64,000 nucleotides of DNA from Chryseobacterium gleum (GCA_945862165.1 CAMAXI010000001.1:310001-374000); one strand, 5' to 3'. Positions 27,136 to 36,886 are shown, counted from the first letter of the stretch. Numbers and translations: made by a program. The notes: generated by a model not told the origin, from the letters alone.

Positions 27136-27513
27136 TTAGTCTATATTAGGAATATCTGTACGAACGGCATCCGCCCATAAATCTTCTAAATCGTAGAAAG
27201 AACGTGCGTCTTTATAAAAGATATGTGCAACTACGCTTACATAATCCAATAATACCCACTCTGAACCTCCTTTACCTTCTGTACCCCAAGGTCTTTCTTC
27301 CAATTCTTTACGAACATGACGCATGGTTGTACTTTGAACACCATCTACATGAACCGTTGAATCTCCAGAACAAATCACGAAAAAATCAGCTACTCTACTT
27401 ACAATACCTCTTAAATCTAGCACTGTAATATCTTTTGCTTTATTCTCTTGCATTCCCTCCACAATTGTGTCACACAACACCTTTGCATCTATATCTTTTG
27501 CTACTTTATACAT
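27136..27513 (-). CDS. rsfS: Ribosome silencing factor
   Basis: Binds uL14 on the large ribosomal subunit and blocks 70S joining when nutrients run low. 125 residues, family length, with DITVLDLRGIVSRVADFFVICSGDSTVHV, then GTEGKGGSEWVLLDYVSVVAHIF and FYDLEDLWADA, the RsfS/Iojap signature. It pairs with ftsH (15-nt gap) and is divergent from birA. Confidence 0.95.
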   Translation of the reverse strand: MYKVAKDIDAKVLCDTIVEGMQENKAKDITVLDLRGIVSRVADFFVICSGDSTVHVDGVQSTTMRHVRKELEERPWGTEGKGGSEWVLLDYVSVVAHIFYKDARSFYDLEDLWADAVRTDIPNID

Positions 27514-27583
27514 TCTTTATTTTTATGAACTTACAAAACTAATTAAATTTTAATTTTACGCCACTATTAAATTATAATTACCA

Positions 27584-28324
27584 ATGATCGGAAATCAAAT
27601 AATTCACTTGGATCGTGTGGATTCTACAAGCAATTATGTTGCCACACTCATTTCTGAAGGGAAAGCACGACATGGAATGGTAATTTTGGCAGAAAACCAA
27701 ACGAATGGCAGAGGACAAAGAGGATCTGTTTGGCAGTCTGAATCTTCCAAGAACTTAATCTTATCAATTTATCTTGAACATTCGGATTTGGAAATTCACC
27801 ACCAGGAAGCCTTGACACATTTCACCAGTATCGCAATACTTAATTGTTTGTCGAAATTTGGTATTTCTAGCGTCATAAAATGGCCGAATGATTTATTGGT
27901 AACTAAAAAAAAGATAGCTGGAATCCTGATTGAAAATCAATTACGTGGAAATAAAATTACGAGTTCCGTTATCGGTATTGGGTTAAATATTTTACAAACG
28001 GAATTTGATTTCCCTGGAAGCACGAGTGTTTTGACTGTTTTAAATAAACCTGTCCACAAAGAAGAAGTATTTGAAACGTTAATACTTGAACTCAATAACA
28101 GTTATTTACAATTACAAAATAAAGCATATTCGCAGTTAAAAGAAAACTACTTAAATAACCTTTGGCTACTTGGTGTCGCATCAACATTCGAGCGAAACAA
28201 TACGTTATTCAAGGGTACTATTAGAGGTACGGATGCCTTTGGAAGATTAGAAATAGAAGAGGTTGACGGGATAAAAACGTATGATCTTAAGGAAATAAAA
28301 TTCACCCTTCGAAATGAACTTTGA
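27584..28324 (+). CDS. birA: Biotin-[acetyl-CoA carboxylase] ligase
   Basis: Attaches biotin to the carboxylase carrier protein. 246 residues, catalytic plus small C-terminal domain; no N-terminal DNA-binding domain, so it is not a repressor. The biotinyl-AMP motif GRGQRGSVWQS and the KWPNDLL and KKIAGILIE runs are present. It is divergent from rsfS (70-nt gap), and its 3' end overlaps the convergent SRPBCC gene by 23 nt. Confidence 0.94.
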   Translation: MIGNQIIHLDRVDSTSNYVATLISEGKARHGMVILAENQTNGRGQRGSVWQSESSKNLILSIYLEHSDLEIHHQEALTHFTSIAILNCLSKFGISSVIKWPNDLLVTKKKIAGILIENQLRGNKITSSVIGIGLNILQTEFDFPGSTSVLTVLNKPVHKEEVFETLILELNNSYLQLQNKAYSQLKENYLNNLWLLGVASTFERNNTLFKGTIRGTDAFGRLEIEEVDGIKTYDLKEIKFTLRNEL

Positions 28325-28703
28325 TATTTTCGGTCATCGTGTTAAATAGATGCCTTAATGGCTTTTCGGCTAAAAACTGAATCGTTTTACTCATTTTACC
28401 ATCAAAAAACAATTGCCCTTTAGTACCCGCTTCTGTTTCTGTTAATTTAACAGAAAGTGTAAATGGGAAAGGTGACTTAGGACCAGAAACAAGATTTATT
28501 TCTTTATTTTCTTGGAGATTATCGAGAACTAGGGGGATTATTATACCTCCTTGAATTTTAAATGAGCAATCTGTTGACGTAGCAGTCCACGCCGAAATTT
28601 TATCTTGCGGTAGTAAATAATTCAAATTTTCGATATTTTTTAAGAAGTCGAAAACTACATGAATTGGTTGATTAACCGAAGAAGGTGTGCTTTCTATAAT
28701 CAT
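28302..28703 (-). CDS. SRPBCC (START-like) family protein
   Basis: 133 residues with the helix-grip pattern of the SRPBCC/polyketide-cyclase superfamily: ESTPSSVNQPIHVVFDFLKNIENLNYLLP, then a beta-rich core and a C-terminal helix (FLAEKPLRHLFNTMTENIKVHF). This fold binds hydrophobic ligands. Function unknown. The ATG shares a base with the pyrE stop (TAATG), so it is translationally coupled to pyrE, and its 3' end runs 23 nt into birA. Confidence 0.82.
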   Translation of the reverse strand: MIIESTPSSVNQPIHVVFDFLKNIENLNYLLPQDKISAWTATSTDCSFKIQGGIIIPLVLDNLQENKEINLVSGPKSPFPFTLSVKLTETEAGTKGQLFFDGKMSKTIQFLAEKPLRHLFNTMTENIKVHFEG

Positions 28704-29344
28704 TAATTAGTCCAATTACTTGGATTTTCTCTCCATTTTTTGAGGGATTCAAGATCATCTTTTGTGATAAAGTCATGTCTCAAAGCCTCTTCCATCAAGA
28801 AATCATAGTTAGTCAAGGTTTCAAATTGACATTTAGCGTCTTTAAAATTTTGAATTGCTACCTCAAAACCATAGCTAAAAATGGCAACTAATCCCTTTAC
28901 TTCACAACCTGCAGTACGTAATGCTTCTACAGCCTGTAAACTGCTTCCTCCGGTTGAAATCAAATCTTCGATAACAACAATTTTTTGTCCTGATTCGTAA
29001 TCACCTTCGATTTGATTTCCTAAACCATGTGCTTTAGGAGAAGTACGAACATAAATAAAAGGTACACCTAATTCCTGCGCTACTAATGCACCTTGTGCAA
29101 TTCCACCAGTTGCTACCCCAGCGATTGCATCTGGTTTGCCAAACTTATCCAAAATCACTTCTGCGTATGATTGACGAATGAACGTACGAATTGTAGGATA
29201 GGATAATGTTTTTCTATTATCACAATAAATAGGCGACTTCCAACCAGAAGCCCAAGTAAATGGATTTGCAGGCTGTAATTTAATTGCTTTAATTTGCAGT
29301 AAAAATTCGGCAACTTTAAGTGCCCTGTCGTTATTTAAAATCAT
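28703..29344 (-). CDS. pyrE: Orotate phosphoribosyltransferase
   Basis: Adds phosphoribose to orotate in pyrimidine synthesis. 213 residues, type I PRTase with IVVIEDLISTGGSSLQAVEAL (the PRPP loop) and WASGWKSPIYCDNRKTLSYP at the N-terminus. It overlaps the SRPBCC gene by 1 nt. Its start lies only 8 nt from the divergent NUDIX start, and a TACATTTG box (29357-29350 on the - strand) ends 5 nt before its ATG, so it may be leaderless. Confidence 0.95.
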   Translation of the reverse strand: MILNNDRALKVAEFLLQIKAIKLQPANPFTWASGWKSPIYCDNRKTLSYPTIRTFIRQSYAEVILDKFGKPDAIAGVATGGIAQGALVAQELGVPFIYVRTSPKAHGLGNQIEGDYESGQKIVVIEDLISTGGSSLQAVEALRTAGCEVKGLVAIFSYGFEVAIQNFKDAKCQFETLTNYDFLMEEALRHDFITKDDLESLKKWRENPSNWTN

Positions 29345-29349
29345 AACCG

Positions 29350-29357
29350 CAAATGTA
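29350..29357 (-). promoter_or_regulatory. -7 box inside the divergent NUDIX start
   Basis: TACATTTG on the - strand, exact TAnnTTTG, lies across the NUDIX ATG (29353-29355); TTG (29383-29381) is 23 nt upstream. Confidence 0.5.
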
Positions 29358-29958
29358 TAAAGTTTTTATTCAAAATCGACCAATCTTTTTTATTTCTGCA
29401 AAGGAAATTGAAAAACATGATGGGATTTTCGTGAAAGAGAAGTTCGCAATCATTGATAAAGTGGAACTTACGGAATTATTAACAAATTTACCGCCTCACC
29501 TTTTTTTACATGTTATCTGTGAAAATCCAGAGGAAACGCTATCTCTTTTCTTTGAAAATCATCAAAAAATTGAAGCTGCTGGCGGAATTGTTAAACGAAA
29601 AGAGAAATTTTTATTCATCAAACGCAATGGTCTTTGGGATATTCCTAAAGGAAAATTAGAAGGGAATGAAACACCTGAAATCGGTGCTTTACGCGAAATC
29701 GAAGAAGAATGTGGCATTAGCAACTTTGAATTAAAAGAACATATCCTTACGACTTACCATACGTATGAATACAAAGGGATTCCAACTTTAAAAAAAACAT
29801 ATTGGTTTAGCTTTGAGTATGATGGTCCAAAGGAAGGGATTCCACAAACAGAAGAAGGAATTACAAAAATTGCTTGGAAAAAGAAAGAAGATTTAAATAA
29901 AATATTGGAAAATACGTACGCTTCTATTGCAGATGTAATTTACGCTTACTTTAATTAG
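29353..29958 (+). CDS. NUDIX hydrolase
   Basis: Hydrolyses a nucleoside diphosphate-linked compound. 201 residues: an N-terminal region of about 75, then the NUDIX domain with the box GKLEGNETPEIGALREIEEECGI (G-x5-E-x7-REUxEExGU, intact) after KRKEKFLFIKRNGLWDIPKG. Substrate cannot be inferred. It starts 8 nt from the divergent pyrE, so its promoter must lie within pyrE or be leaderless; I see no clear + box. Confidence 0.88.
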   Translation: MYKVFIQNRPIFFISAKEIEKHDGIFVKEKFAIIDKVELTELLTNLPPHLFLHVICENPEETLSLFFENHQKIEAAGGIVKRKEKFLFIKRNGLWDIPKGKLEGNETPEIGALREIEEECGISNFELKEHILTTYHTYEYKGIPTLKKTYWFSFEYDGPKEGIPQTEEGITKIAWKKKEDLNKILENTYASIADVIYAYFN

Positions 29959-30040
29959 CAACTAATGTTAACTTTTTTTGTCTATTAATTGATAGAACGA
30001 ATTAATAAAAGTTGTAAACTTGTAAAAAAAAATTAAAACT

Positions 30041-30532
30041 ATGAAAATTTTATTCTCCTCTTTATTATTATTTATCGGAAGTGTTTCTTTCGTAAGTGCT
30101 CAAGATCATAATCATAATGATCCGAATCATAAGCATCCTGAAGCTACAAAAGAAAAAACAGGAAAAAAGAAAAAGGATCCGATTTCTTTCAAAACATTAA
30201 CAATTGAAAGAAATGATATTCCTTATGGATCAGATGAAACATTTTCATTTGAATTCAAAAACACAGGGAAAGAGCCTATTATCGTTTCTAATGTACAAAC
30301 AAGTTGTGGATGTACTAAAGCTAAATCTCCAGAAGCTCCTGTAGCGCCTAAAAAATCTGCTGAAATCGCAGTAAAATACGACACAAAACGTGTTGGACCT
30401 TTTACAAAAACGATTACGGTAACTACGAATGTAGGTGAACCGATTGTTTTAACAATTAAGGGAACCGTTTTAGCAGATAACAAAACAACTGAACCTGCAA
30501 AACAAGCACCATCTACTAAAAGTGCTGAATAA
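30041..30532 (+). CDS. DUF1573 secreted protein
   Basis: 163 residues with a signal peptide (hydrophobic 4-16, cut after VSAQ), then a His-rich stretch (DHNHNDPNHKHPE) that may bind metal. A DUF1573 Ig-like domain follows (about 55-150): SFEFKNTGKEPIIVSNVQTSCGCTKAKSPE, a Cys-Gly-Cys-containing beta domain common in Bacteroidota. Function unknown; periplasmic. A near-consensus box TAAACTTG is about 20 nt upstream of the ATG. It is monocistronic with a strong terminator. Confidence 0.88.
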   Translation: MKILFSSLLLFIGSVSFVSAQDHNHNDPNHKHPEATKEKTGKKKKDPISFKTLTIERNDIPYGSDETFSFEFKNTGKEPIIVSNVQTSCGCTKAKSPEAPVAPKKSAEIAVKYDTKRVGPFTKTITVTTNVGEPIVLTIKGTVLADNKTTEPAKQAPSTKSAE

Positions 30533-30547
30533 TTAAAGCATAAATAT

Positions 30548-30589
30548 ATGCATAAAAAAAGACGCTCTAGGGCGTCTTTTTTTATGCAT
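30548..30589. terminator. 18-bp bidirectional terminator
   Basis: Arms 30548-30565 and 30572-30589 are perfect complements around a 6-nt loop with A/T tracts on both sides; serves DUF1573 (+) and argS (-). Confidence 0.9.
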
Positions 30590-30600
30590 TAAATTTAATA

Positions 30601-32496
30601 TTACATTTTTTGTGGGGATTCGATACCTAATAACACTAAAGAATCAATTATTACTTTTGATACATTTCTACTGATTACTAATCGTAAATCGCGTACACTC
30701 TTATTTTCTTCTATCAACATTGGTACGGATTGGTAAAAATGATTAAACGATTTTACTAATTCGTAGCAATAATTAGCAATCAAAGCAGGTGAATAAGAAT
30801 TTCCTGCTTCTTTAATCACGGTTGGATATTGCGCTAACACCTTTATTAATTCTTTTTCTTCGTTTCCTAACAAGGCATTATCATATCCGTTAATTTCTCC
30901 AGCTTTTGCAAGTAAAGAATTTATTCGCGCATGGGCATACTGAATGAAAGGTCCTGTATTACCAGTTAGTTCAATCGATTCTTCTGGATTAAACATCATG
31001 CGTTTTTTTGGGTCTACTTTCAATAAATAATATTTCAATCCCCCCATACCAATTTGTTTGAAAAGCAACTCTTTTTGCTCATTGGTCATTCCTTCTAGAT
31101 GCCCTCGTTCTGAAGTCATCTCTTTAGCACTTTGTACCACCTCTGCCATTAATTCATCTGCATCCACAACTGTTCCTTCTCTGGACTTCATTTTTCCGGA
31201 TGGTAAATCCACCATACCATACGACAAATGAAAACATTTATCTGCCCAAGCATACCCTAGCTTTTTCAAAACTAAAAACAATACTTTAAAATGATAATCC
31301 TGCTCATTTCCAACCGTATACACTACCCCTTCTAAATCTGGATAATCTTTTTTACGATCTAAAGCCGTACCAAGATCTTGCGTCATATACACTGCTGTTC
31401 CGTCTCCTCGTAAAAGCAATTTTTCATCCATCCCATCCGCCGTCAAATCCACCCAAACAGAACCATCTTCTTTTTTGTGAAAAACACCTTTTGATAAGCC
31501 TTCGCTCACTAAATCTTTCCCCAGTAAATATGTCTCAGACTCATAATATAAACGATCAAAATTAACACCCATCGCTTCATAGGTAGACTTAAATCCATCA
31601 TAAACCCAACCATTCATCGTCGTCCACAACAAATATGTTTGGGGGTCACGCGCCTCCCATTTAACGAGCATTTCTTTTGCATCTCGTAATAAAGAAGTTT
31701 CATTTTTTGCCAAATCTTTAATTTTAGCATCTAAATCCGCTTGTACTTTTTCTTCTTTTCCAATTTTTGCTTCTGCAAATTTTCGGTATTGCTCCACCAC
31801 ATGTACTGAAAAGCCTTCAAAATCATTCGATTCCCACTTGGCAATAACTTCTTTCGCCTCTTTATTAAATTCTTGATCAAAAACTACATAGTATTTACCG
31901 ACTAATTTATCCCCTTTTAAACCTGTATTCTCAGGTGTTTCTCGGTCTCCTTTTTCATTTATTGGAGAAAAACGCTCCCAAGCCAACATACTTTTACAAA
32001 TATGAATTCCGCGATCGTTGATGATTTGTGTTTTGATTACTTTATGCCCGTTTGCCTTTAAAATTTCAGCAACGGAATATCCTAAAAAATTATTACGTAA
32101 ATGTCCTAAATGAAGTGGTTTGTTGGTATTGGGTGAAGAATATTCAACTAAAATAGTACCTTTTGAATCTGCTTTTTCACGACCGAATGAACTATCTGTA
32201 TCTATTGCATGTAATTTATTTTTCCAATATTCCGAAGAAAGGCTAATATTAAGAAATCCCTGAACCACGTTAAAATTAGCTATTTCTGAAATATGCTGTT
32301 TTAGAAACTCACCAATCTTATTTGCAGCATCTATCGGAGAGGATTTTAATAATTTTGCAAATGGAAAGACAACCAATGTTACATCTCCTTCAAACTCTTT
32401 TCGTGTCAACTGAAATTGAACTGACTTTTCCTCGATTTTAGTTCCAAATAATTGTTCGGATTGTTCAAGCAACAATTGTTTTATTTTGTTTTCCAT
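30601..32496 (-). CDS. argS: Arginyl-tRNA synthetase
   Basis: Charges tRNA-Arg. 631 residues. Class I signatures: HLGH in SSPNTNKPLHLGHLRNNFLG (about 128-131) and a KMSKS variant in KMKSREGTVVDADEL (about 433); the N-terminal Add-1 domain and C-terminal anticodon-binding helices (DALRV-type) are present. The ATG lies 2 nt after the arginase stop, so the two are co-translated. Confidence 0.96.
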   Translation of the reverse strand: MENKIKQLLLEQSEQLFGTKIEEKSVQFQLTRKEFEGDVTLVVFPFAKLLKSSPIDAANKIGEFLKQHISEIANFNVVQGFLNISLSSEYWKNKLHAIDTDSSFGREKADSKGTILVEYSSPNTNKPLHLGHLRNNFLGYSVAEILKANGHKVIKTQIINDRGIHICKSMLAWERFSPINEKGDRETPENTGLKGDKLVGKYYVVFDQEFNKEAKEVIAKWESNDFEGFSVHVVEQYRKFAEAKIGKEEKVQADLDAKIKDLAKNETSLLRDAKEMLVKWEARDPQTYLLWTTMNGWVYDGFKSTYEAMGVNFDRLYYESETYLLGKDLVSEGLSKGVFHKKEDGSVWVDLTADGMDEKLLLRGDGTAVYMTQDLGTALDRKKDYPDLEGVVYTVGNEQDYHFKVLFLVLKKLGYAWADKCFHLSYGMVDLPSGKMKSREGTVVDADELMAEVVQSAKEMTSERGHLEGMTNEQKELLFKQIGMGGLKYYLLKVDPKKRMMFNPEESIELTGNTGPFIQYAHARINSLLAKAGEINGYDNALLGNEEKELIKVLAQYPTVIKEAGNSYSPALIANYCYELVKSFNHFYQSVPMLIEENKSVRDLRLVISRNVSKVIIDSLVLLGIESPQKM

Positions 32497-32498
32497 AA

Positions 32499-33452
32499 TT
32501 ATTTTGTGATGGTAGATACCAATTTTTCAACCAAGCCAAAAGCGACTTCCGCCATTTCGTTTTTCTTTTCGTCTAGACAAGGATTTATTTCAACAAATTC
32601 GACACAACATACTTTTTTACTTTGTAATAATCCTTGCATTATAGCATCTGCTTCATCCGGAAACAAACCATCATTCACAGGTGTACCAGTTCCATGAGAT
32701 GTAACCAAAGGATCCATAGAATCTACATCAAAAGATATATAGATTAAATCACAATGTGTTAGTTTTTGTAAAATTTCATCCACAATTACATTGGTAGATT
32801 TAGCTCTTACTTCTGCAACTGCAAAATTTTTAATTCCTAATCTTTCAATGATTGCATCTTCTTGCGCCTCTGTATCTCGCACGGAGACAAATATTAAATC
32901 TTCCGGCAAAATTTTAGGAACAATACCATGTAGGTTTTTTAGTTCCTCCCATAATAACTTCTCTTCTACCGAGATATCATTTACTTTACATGGCAAATTA
33001 TCTTCATTTAAAGAGGTTGAAAGTGGCATTCCATGCATATTTCCCGAGGGTGTAGTATAAGGAGAGTGAATATCCCCATGCGCATCAATCCAAACAACTC
33101 CTAATTTTTTATCCGGAAAAGCATGACGAATAGCAGCAATTGTTCCGCCAGCAGAACCATGGTCACCAGACAATAAAAAAGGGAAATTATTGCTTTTGTA
33201 AATTTCCGAAATATGCTTATCAAGTCCTTTAAAAACGGTTAATAAACCATCTATATTTTTCGCATATCTAAATGAAGACTCTTTATCTAACAGACTATTA
33301 CAATCTTCCATACACACTAATGGAGATTGACCAAAAAGCGTACTTCTATTTTTGCGAGCAGCTGTAATTAAAGCAAATGGTCCAAGGGAAGCACCACGTG
33401 TACCTGCTGTAATTTCGGATGGATTTAAGAGAAAAGTTATATCTTTATACAT
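32499..33452 (-). CDS. Arginase/agmatinase (ureohydrolase) family enzyme
   Basis: A binuclear-Mn ureohydrolase that releases urea (from arginine) or a related product. 317 residues from the ATG at 33452 (MYKDITFLLN), chosen over a start at 33521 that would overlap the divergent gene. The N-terminal SEITAGTRGASLGP is arginase-like. Metal motifs: SGDHGSAGGT (H), WIDAHGDIHS (D, H, D) and FDVDSMDPLVTS (D, D). Arginase is the most likely role; agmatinase or formimidoylglutamase cannot be excluded. It precedes argS by 2 nt. Confidence 0.88.
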   Translation of the reverse strand: MYKDITFLLNPSEITAGTRGASLGPFALITAARKNRSTLFGQSPLVCMEDCNSLLDKESSFRYAKNIDGLLTVFKGLDKHISEIYKSNNFPFLLSGDHGSAGGTIAAIRHAFPDKKLGVVWIDAHGDIHSPYTTPSGNMHGMPLSTSLNEDNLPCKVNDISVEEKLLWEELKNLHGIVPKILPEDLIFVSVRDTEAQEDAIIERLGIKNFAVAEVRAKSTNVIVDEILQKLTHCDLIYISFDVDSMDPLVTSHGTGTPVNDGLFPDEADAIMQGLLQSKKVCCVEFVEINPCLDEKKNEMAEVAFGLVEKLVSTITK

Positions 33453-33510
33453 AAATTCAAGAATACTATAGCTGCAAAAATAATACATATACACGAATAC
33501 CTCACATTTT

Positions 33511-34137
33511 ATGAAATTCATCTTATTATTTTCAATCTTCCTTTCTTGCTTACACTTAAACGCTCAAAATTTCAAGCCATTTGAAGGTGAATTAATGTAT
33601 AGTATTGAATTGATACACCCTGAAACAAAAAAACCGAAATTTATTTCATTTACAACCATTTTTACCAATGACACTTTAGTTCGAACAGACAGTGAAAATC
33701 TATCTTTGGGGAAACAAACATTAATTCGTCATTTACAACTTTCAAAACAATATGTATTGTTAGAATATAAAGGTAAAAAATATGCTATTCAACAAACTAT
33801 AAGTAACGACACAACAGCTTCTAAATACCATTTCACAACTTGTCGAGGTAATAAAAGATTCTGTGGAATAAAAGCTAAAAAAATCATGGTTTCACATCCT
33901 AATTTTAAACTTCCAATCGCTATGTATTATGCAGAAAACATTCATCCAAAATACATAGGCGGATTCTCAGGAATAAAAGGTTTACCTGTAAAATACTACA
34001 TTCAATCAGAAGACGGTTTACTTTGCTATACACTTCAAGGAATTAAAGAAAAAGAAATTCCAAACTCTTTTTTTTCAGTAGGGAAAGACTATGAAATAAT
34101 TTCCTTTAATGACTTTATAGAACGGATAAGTAAATAA
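33511..34137 (+). CDS. GLPGLI-like secreted protein
   Basis: 208 residues with a signal peptide (hydrophobic 3-15, cut after LNAQ). The beta-rich body ends with GGFSGIKGLPVKYYI, a variant of the GLPGLI motif of a Bacteroidota envelope family. An LF-type Cys pair (TTCRGNKRFCGIK) may form a disulfide. Function is unknown; it may bind a ligand at the outer membrane. Divergent from the arginase gene (58-nt gap). Confidence 0.75.
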   Translation: MKFILLFSIFLSCLHLNAQNFKPFEGELMYSIELIHPETKKPKFISFTTIFTNDTLVRTDSENLSLGKQTLIRHLQLSKQYVLLEYKGKKYAIQQTISNDTTASKYHFTTCRGNKRFCGIKAKKIMVSHPNFKLPIAMYYAENIHPKYIGGFSGIKGLPVKYYIQSEDGLLCYTLQGIKEKEIPNSFFSVGKDYEIISFNDFIERISK

Positions 34138-34237
34138 ACATTGAACAAACTAACATTTCAGTGTTTAAACTTCGTTTAGAAACACCTAATTCAACTACAT
34201 ACAGATTGTATCTTCGTACGATAGATTATACGGAGAT

Positions 34238-36886
34238 ATGTCATTAGAGAATCAATATATTCAAAGAGGTGAAGAAGAAATAATTTCTGAAGCACCAAAA
34301 AAAACAAAGAAAAGTAGCCCAAAAGTAGAAAATGAATCTACTAACGAAAAGGCTTCTGTCCTAGAAAAATTCTCACAACGTTGGGATAAAAAACGTGCCT
34401 CCACAATTACGGGTGCATTGTTAATTTGTCTTTCATTTTATTGTTTACTCGCTTGTGTTTCTTACCTTTTCACTTGGCAAGTGGATCAAAATAGAATTAT
34501 TGGAAAAGGTTTTTTCACATTTATTTTTGAATCTAATATTCAACAAGTTGCTAATTGGAATGGTAAATTAGGCGCATGGACCTCACACACACTGATTTTT
34601 AATGGTTTCGGTGTTGCAGCATTTGTTATTCCGTTTTTAATATTCCTATACGGATTAAAATTATTAGCAAACATTCAGTTTTTACCGATTCAAAAAACGA
34701 CAGCAAAATCAATTGTTTGGATGGTTTGGTCCTCCATTTTTTTAGGATATTTTGCTAATTACATCAATTTTGTAGGAGGGTCTTTTGGGTATTATATCAA
34801 CCATTGGTTACGTTACAATATAGGAGAAATTGGAACGCTGGTATTTATATTGGTTTTATTGTATATCGTATTGGTAATATTACACAACCCTAATTTCCAA
34901 GAAATGTTTGCTAATTTAATTACACATTTCACAAAGGAAGATACGGATGATGAAGAGCTACCAGAAGAAGAATACGAAAATAAATTACGTATTAAACGCA
35001 CCGTTACACCAGATGACATCCATATTATCAACCCAATAAAAGAGGAAGATATCCAAAATGAATTTATTAGTAAACCTGTAATCTTTGATGAAGATGACGC
35101 ATTTGAAACAGTTGTTCCTTTAAACGTAAAGCAAGATATACCTAACAATATCATTCAAGAAATAGAAGATGATTTTGAAACGCTTGCACAACCGATCGCT
35201 CCAATTTCTGCAATTCAGAACGATGATTTCATTATTGAAATACCTGAAAATTCTTTCACACCTGTAAGTAGTGAACATCCTTCTACCCTTGAGATTGCAG
35301 ATGATTTTCAAGTGGACATCCCTGAAAATGAAGAAGTACTATCGGAAGAAGAAACAGATGATTTGCGGAAGGAATATGGGGATTACGACCCTACGTTAGA
35401 TCTTTCTGGATATATGCTTCCATCCATTGATCTATTACGCGACTGGGGTAATATAGAGGTAAGTATCAACAAACAAGAATTAGAGGATAATAAGAATCGA
35501 ATTGTCGAAACATTATCGCATTACAAAATTGATATCGCTAAAATTAAAGCGACTGTCGGGCCAACAGTTACACTTTATGAAATTATTCCTGCACCAGGAG
35601 TTCGTATTTCTAAAATAAAAAATCTGGAAGACGATATTGCCTTGAGTTTGTCTGCACTTGGGATTCGTATTATTGCTCCGATTCCTGGAAAAGGAACAAT
35701 TGGTATTGAAGTGCCAAATAGCAATCCACAAATGGTATCGATGCGTTCATTAATTGCGTCGGAGAAATTTCAAAATTCAGACTTCGAACTACCAGTTGTT
35801 TTAGGAAAAACAATTACCAATGAAACATATACTTTTGACTTAACAAAGATGCCTCACTTATTAGTGGCAGGTTCTACAGGTCAAGGAAAATCGGTTGGAT
35901 TGAACGCAATTCTAATTTCTATTTTATACAAAAAACATCCTGCGCAAGTTAAGTTTGTATTAATAGATCCGAAGAAAGTTGAGTTGACACTTTACAATAA
36001 AATCGAGCGACACTTTTTAGCGAAATTACCAGGAGAAGAAGATGCGATTATCACAGATACTTCGAAAGTAGTTGCAACGTTGAATTCCTTGTGTATTGAG
36101 ATGGATGAGCGTTACGAATTATTGAAAGATGCAGGAGTCCGTACGATAAAAGAATACAATACTAAATTTATTGCACGAAGATTAAATCCTGAAAAAGGAC
36201 ATCGTTATTTACCATATATCGTGGTATTAATTGATGAGTTTGCAGATTTAATTATGACAGCAGGAAAAGAAGTAGAGCACCCTATTGCACGTATTGCCCA
36301 ATTAGCGCGTGCTATTGGTATACATTTAATTGTAGCTACTCAAAGACCGTCGGTAAATGTTATTACTGGTATGATTAAAGCAAACTTCCCTGCGCGTATT
36401 GCATTCCGTGTTCTTTCCAAGATAGATTCTCGTACTATATTAGACTCTTCTGGTGCGGATCAATTGATCGGACGTGGAGATATGTTAATTTCCACAGGGC
36501 AGGATATGATACGTTTACAATGTGGTTTTGTGGATACTCCGGAAGTGGAAGAAATTTGTGCTTTTATTGGAAATCAACGCGCTTATCCTGACGCATTATT
36601 ATTACCAGAATATGTTGGAGAAGGAGCCGAATCTAAAGAATTTGACCTTGGTGATATTGACCCAATGTTTGCAGATGCAGCGCGTATTGTGGTAATGCAT
36701 CAACAAGGATCTGCAAGTTTATTACAACGCAAATTAAAATTAGGCTATAATCGCGCAGGAAGAATTGTTGATCAACTAGAAGCATTTAATATAATTGGAG
36801 CATTCCAAGGAAGTAAAGCACGTGAGGTTTTATTTTCTGATATAGAATCACTTGACGAGTTCTTAAAGGCAAAAGGATTATTCTAA
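34238..36886 (+). CDS. ftsK: DNA translocase FtsK
   Basis: Pumps DNA at the division septum to resolve chromosomes. 882 residues: four N-terminal TM helices (about 60-80, 120-145, 158-180, 190-210), an acidic linker of about 150 residues, then the motor with Walker A GSTGQGKS (about 545-552), IVVLIDEFADLIM (Walker B) and ATQRPSVNVITG. The C-terminal gamma winged-helix (RKLKLGYNRAGRIVDQLE) is the KOPS-reading domain. Full length. A TATCTTCG box is near 34209-34216. Confidence 0.96.
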   Translation: MSLENQYIQRGEEEIISEAPKKTKKSSPKVENESTNEKASVLEKFSQRWDKKRASTITGALLICLSFYCLLACVSYLFTWQVDQNRIIGKGFFTFIFESNIQQVANWNGKLGAWTSHTLIFNGFGVAAFVIPFLIFLYGLKLLANIQFLPIQKTTAKSIVWMVWSSIFLGYFANYINFVGGSFGYYINHWLRYNIGEIGTLVFILVLLYIVLVILHNPNFQEMFANLITHFTKEDTDDEELPEEEYENKLRIKRTVTPDDIHIINPIKEEDIQNEFISKPVIFDEDDAFETVVPLNVKQDIPNNIIQEIEDDFETLAQPIAPISAIQNDDFIIEIPENSFTPVSSEHPSTLEIADDFQVDIPENEEVLSEEETDDLRKEYGDYDPTLDLSGYMLPSIDLLRDWGNIEVSINKQELEDNKNRIVETLSHYKIDIAKIKATVGPTVTLYEIIPAPGVRISKIKNLEDDIALSLSALGIRIIAPIPGKGTIGIEVPNSNPQMVSMRSLIASEKFQNSDFELPVVLGKTITNETYTFDLTKMPHLLVAGSTGQGKSVGLNAILISILYKKHPAQVKFVLIDPKKVELTLYNKIERHFLAKLPGEEDAIITDTSKVVATLNSLCIEMDERYELLKDAGVRTIKEYNTKFIARRLNPEKGHRYLPYIVVLIDEFADLIMTAGKEVEHPIARIAQLARAIGIHLIVATQRPSVNVITGMIKANFPARIAFRVLSKIDSRTILDSSGADQLIGRGDMLISTGQDMIRLQCGFVDTPEVEEICAFIGNQRAYPDALLLPEYVGEGAESKEFDLGDIDPMFADAARIVVMHQQGSASLLQRKLKLGYNRAGRIVDQLEAFNIIGAFQGSKAREVLFSDIESLDEFLKAKGLF

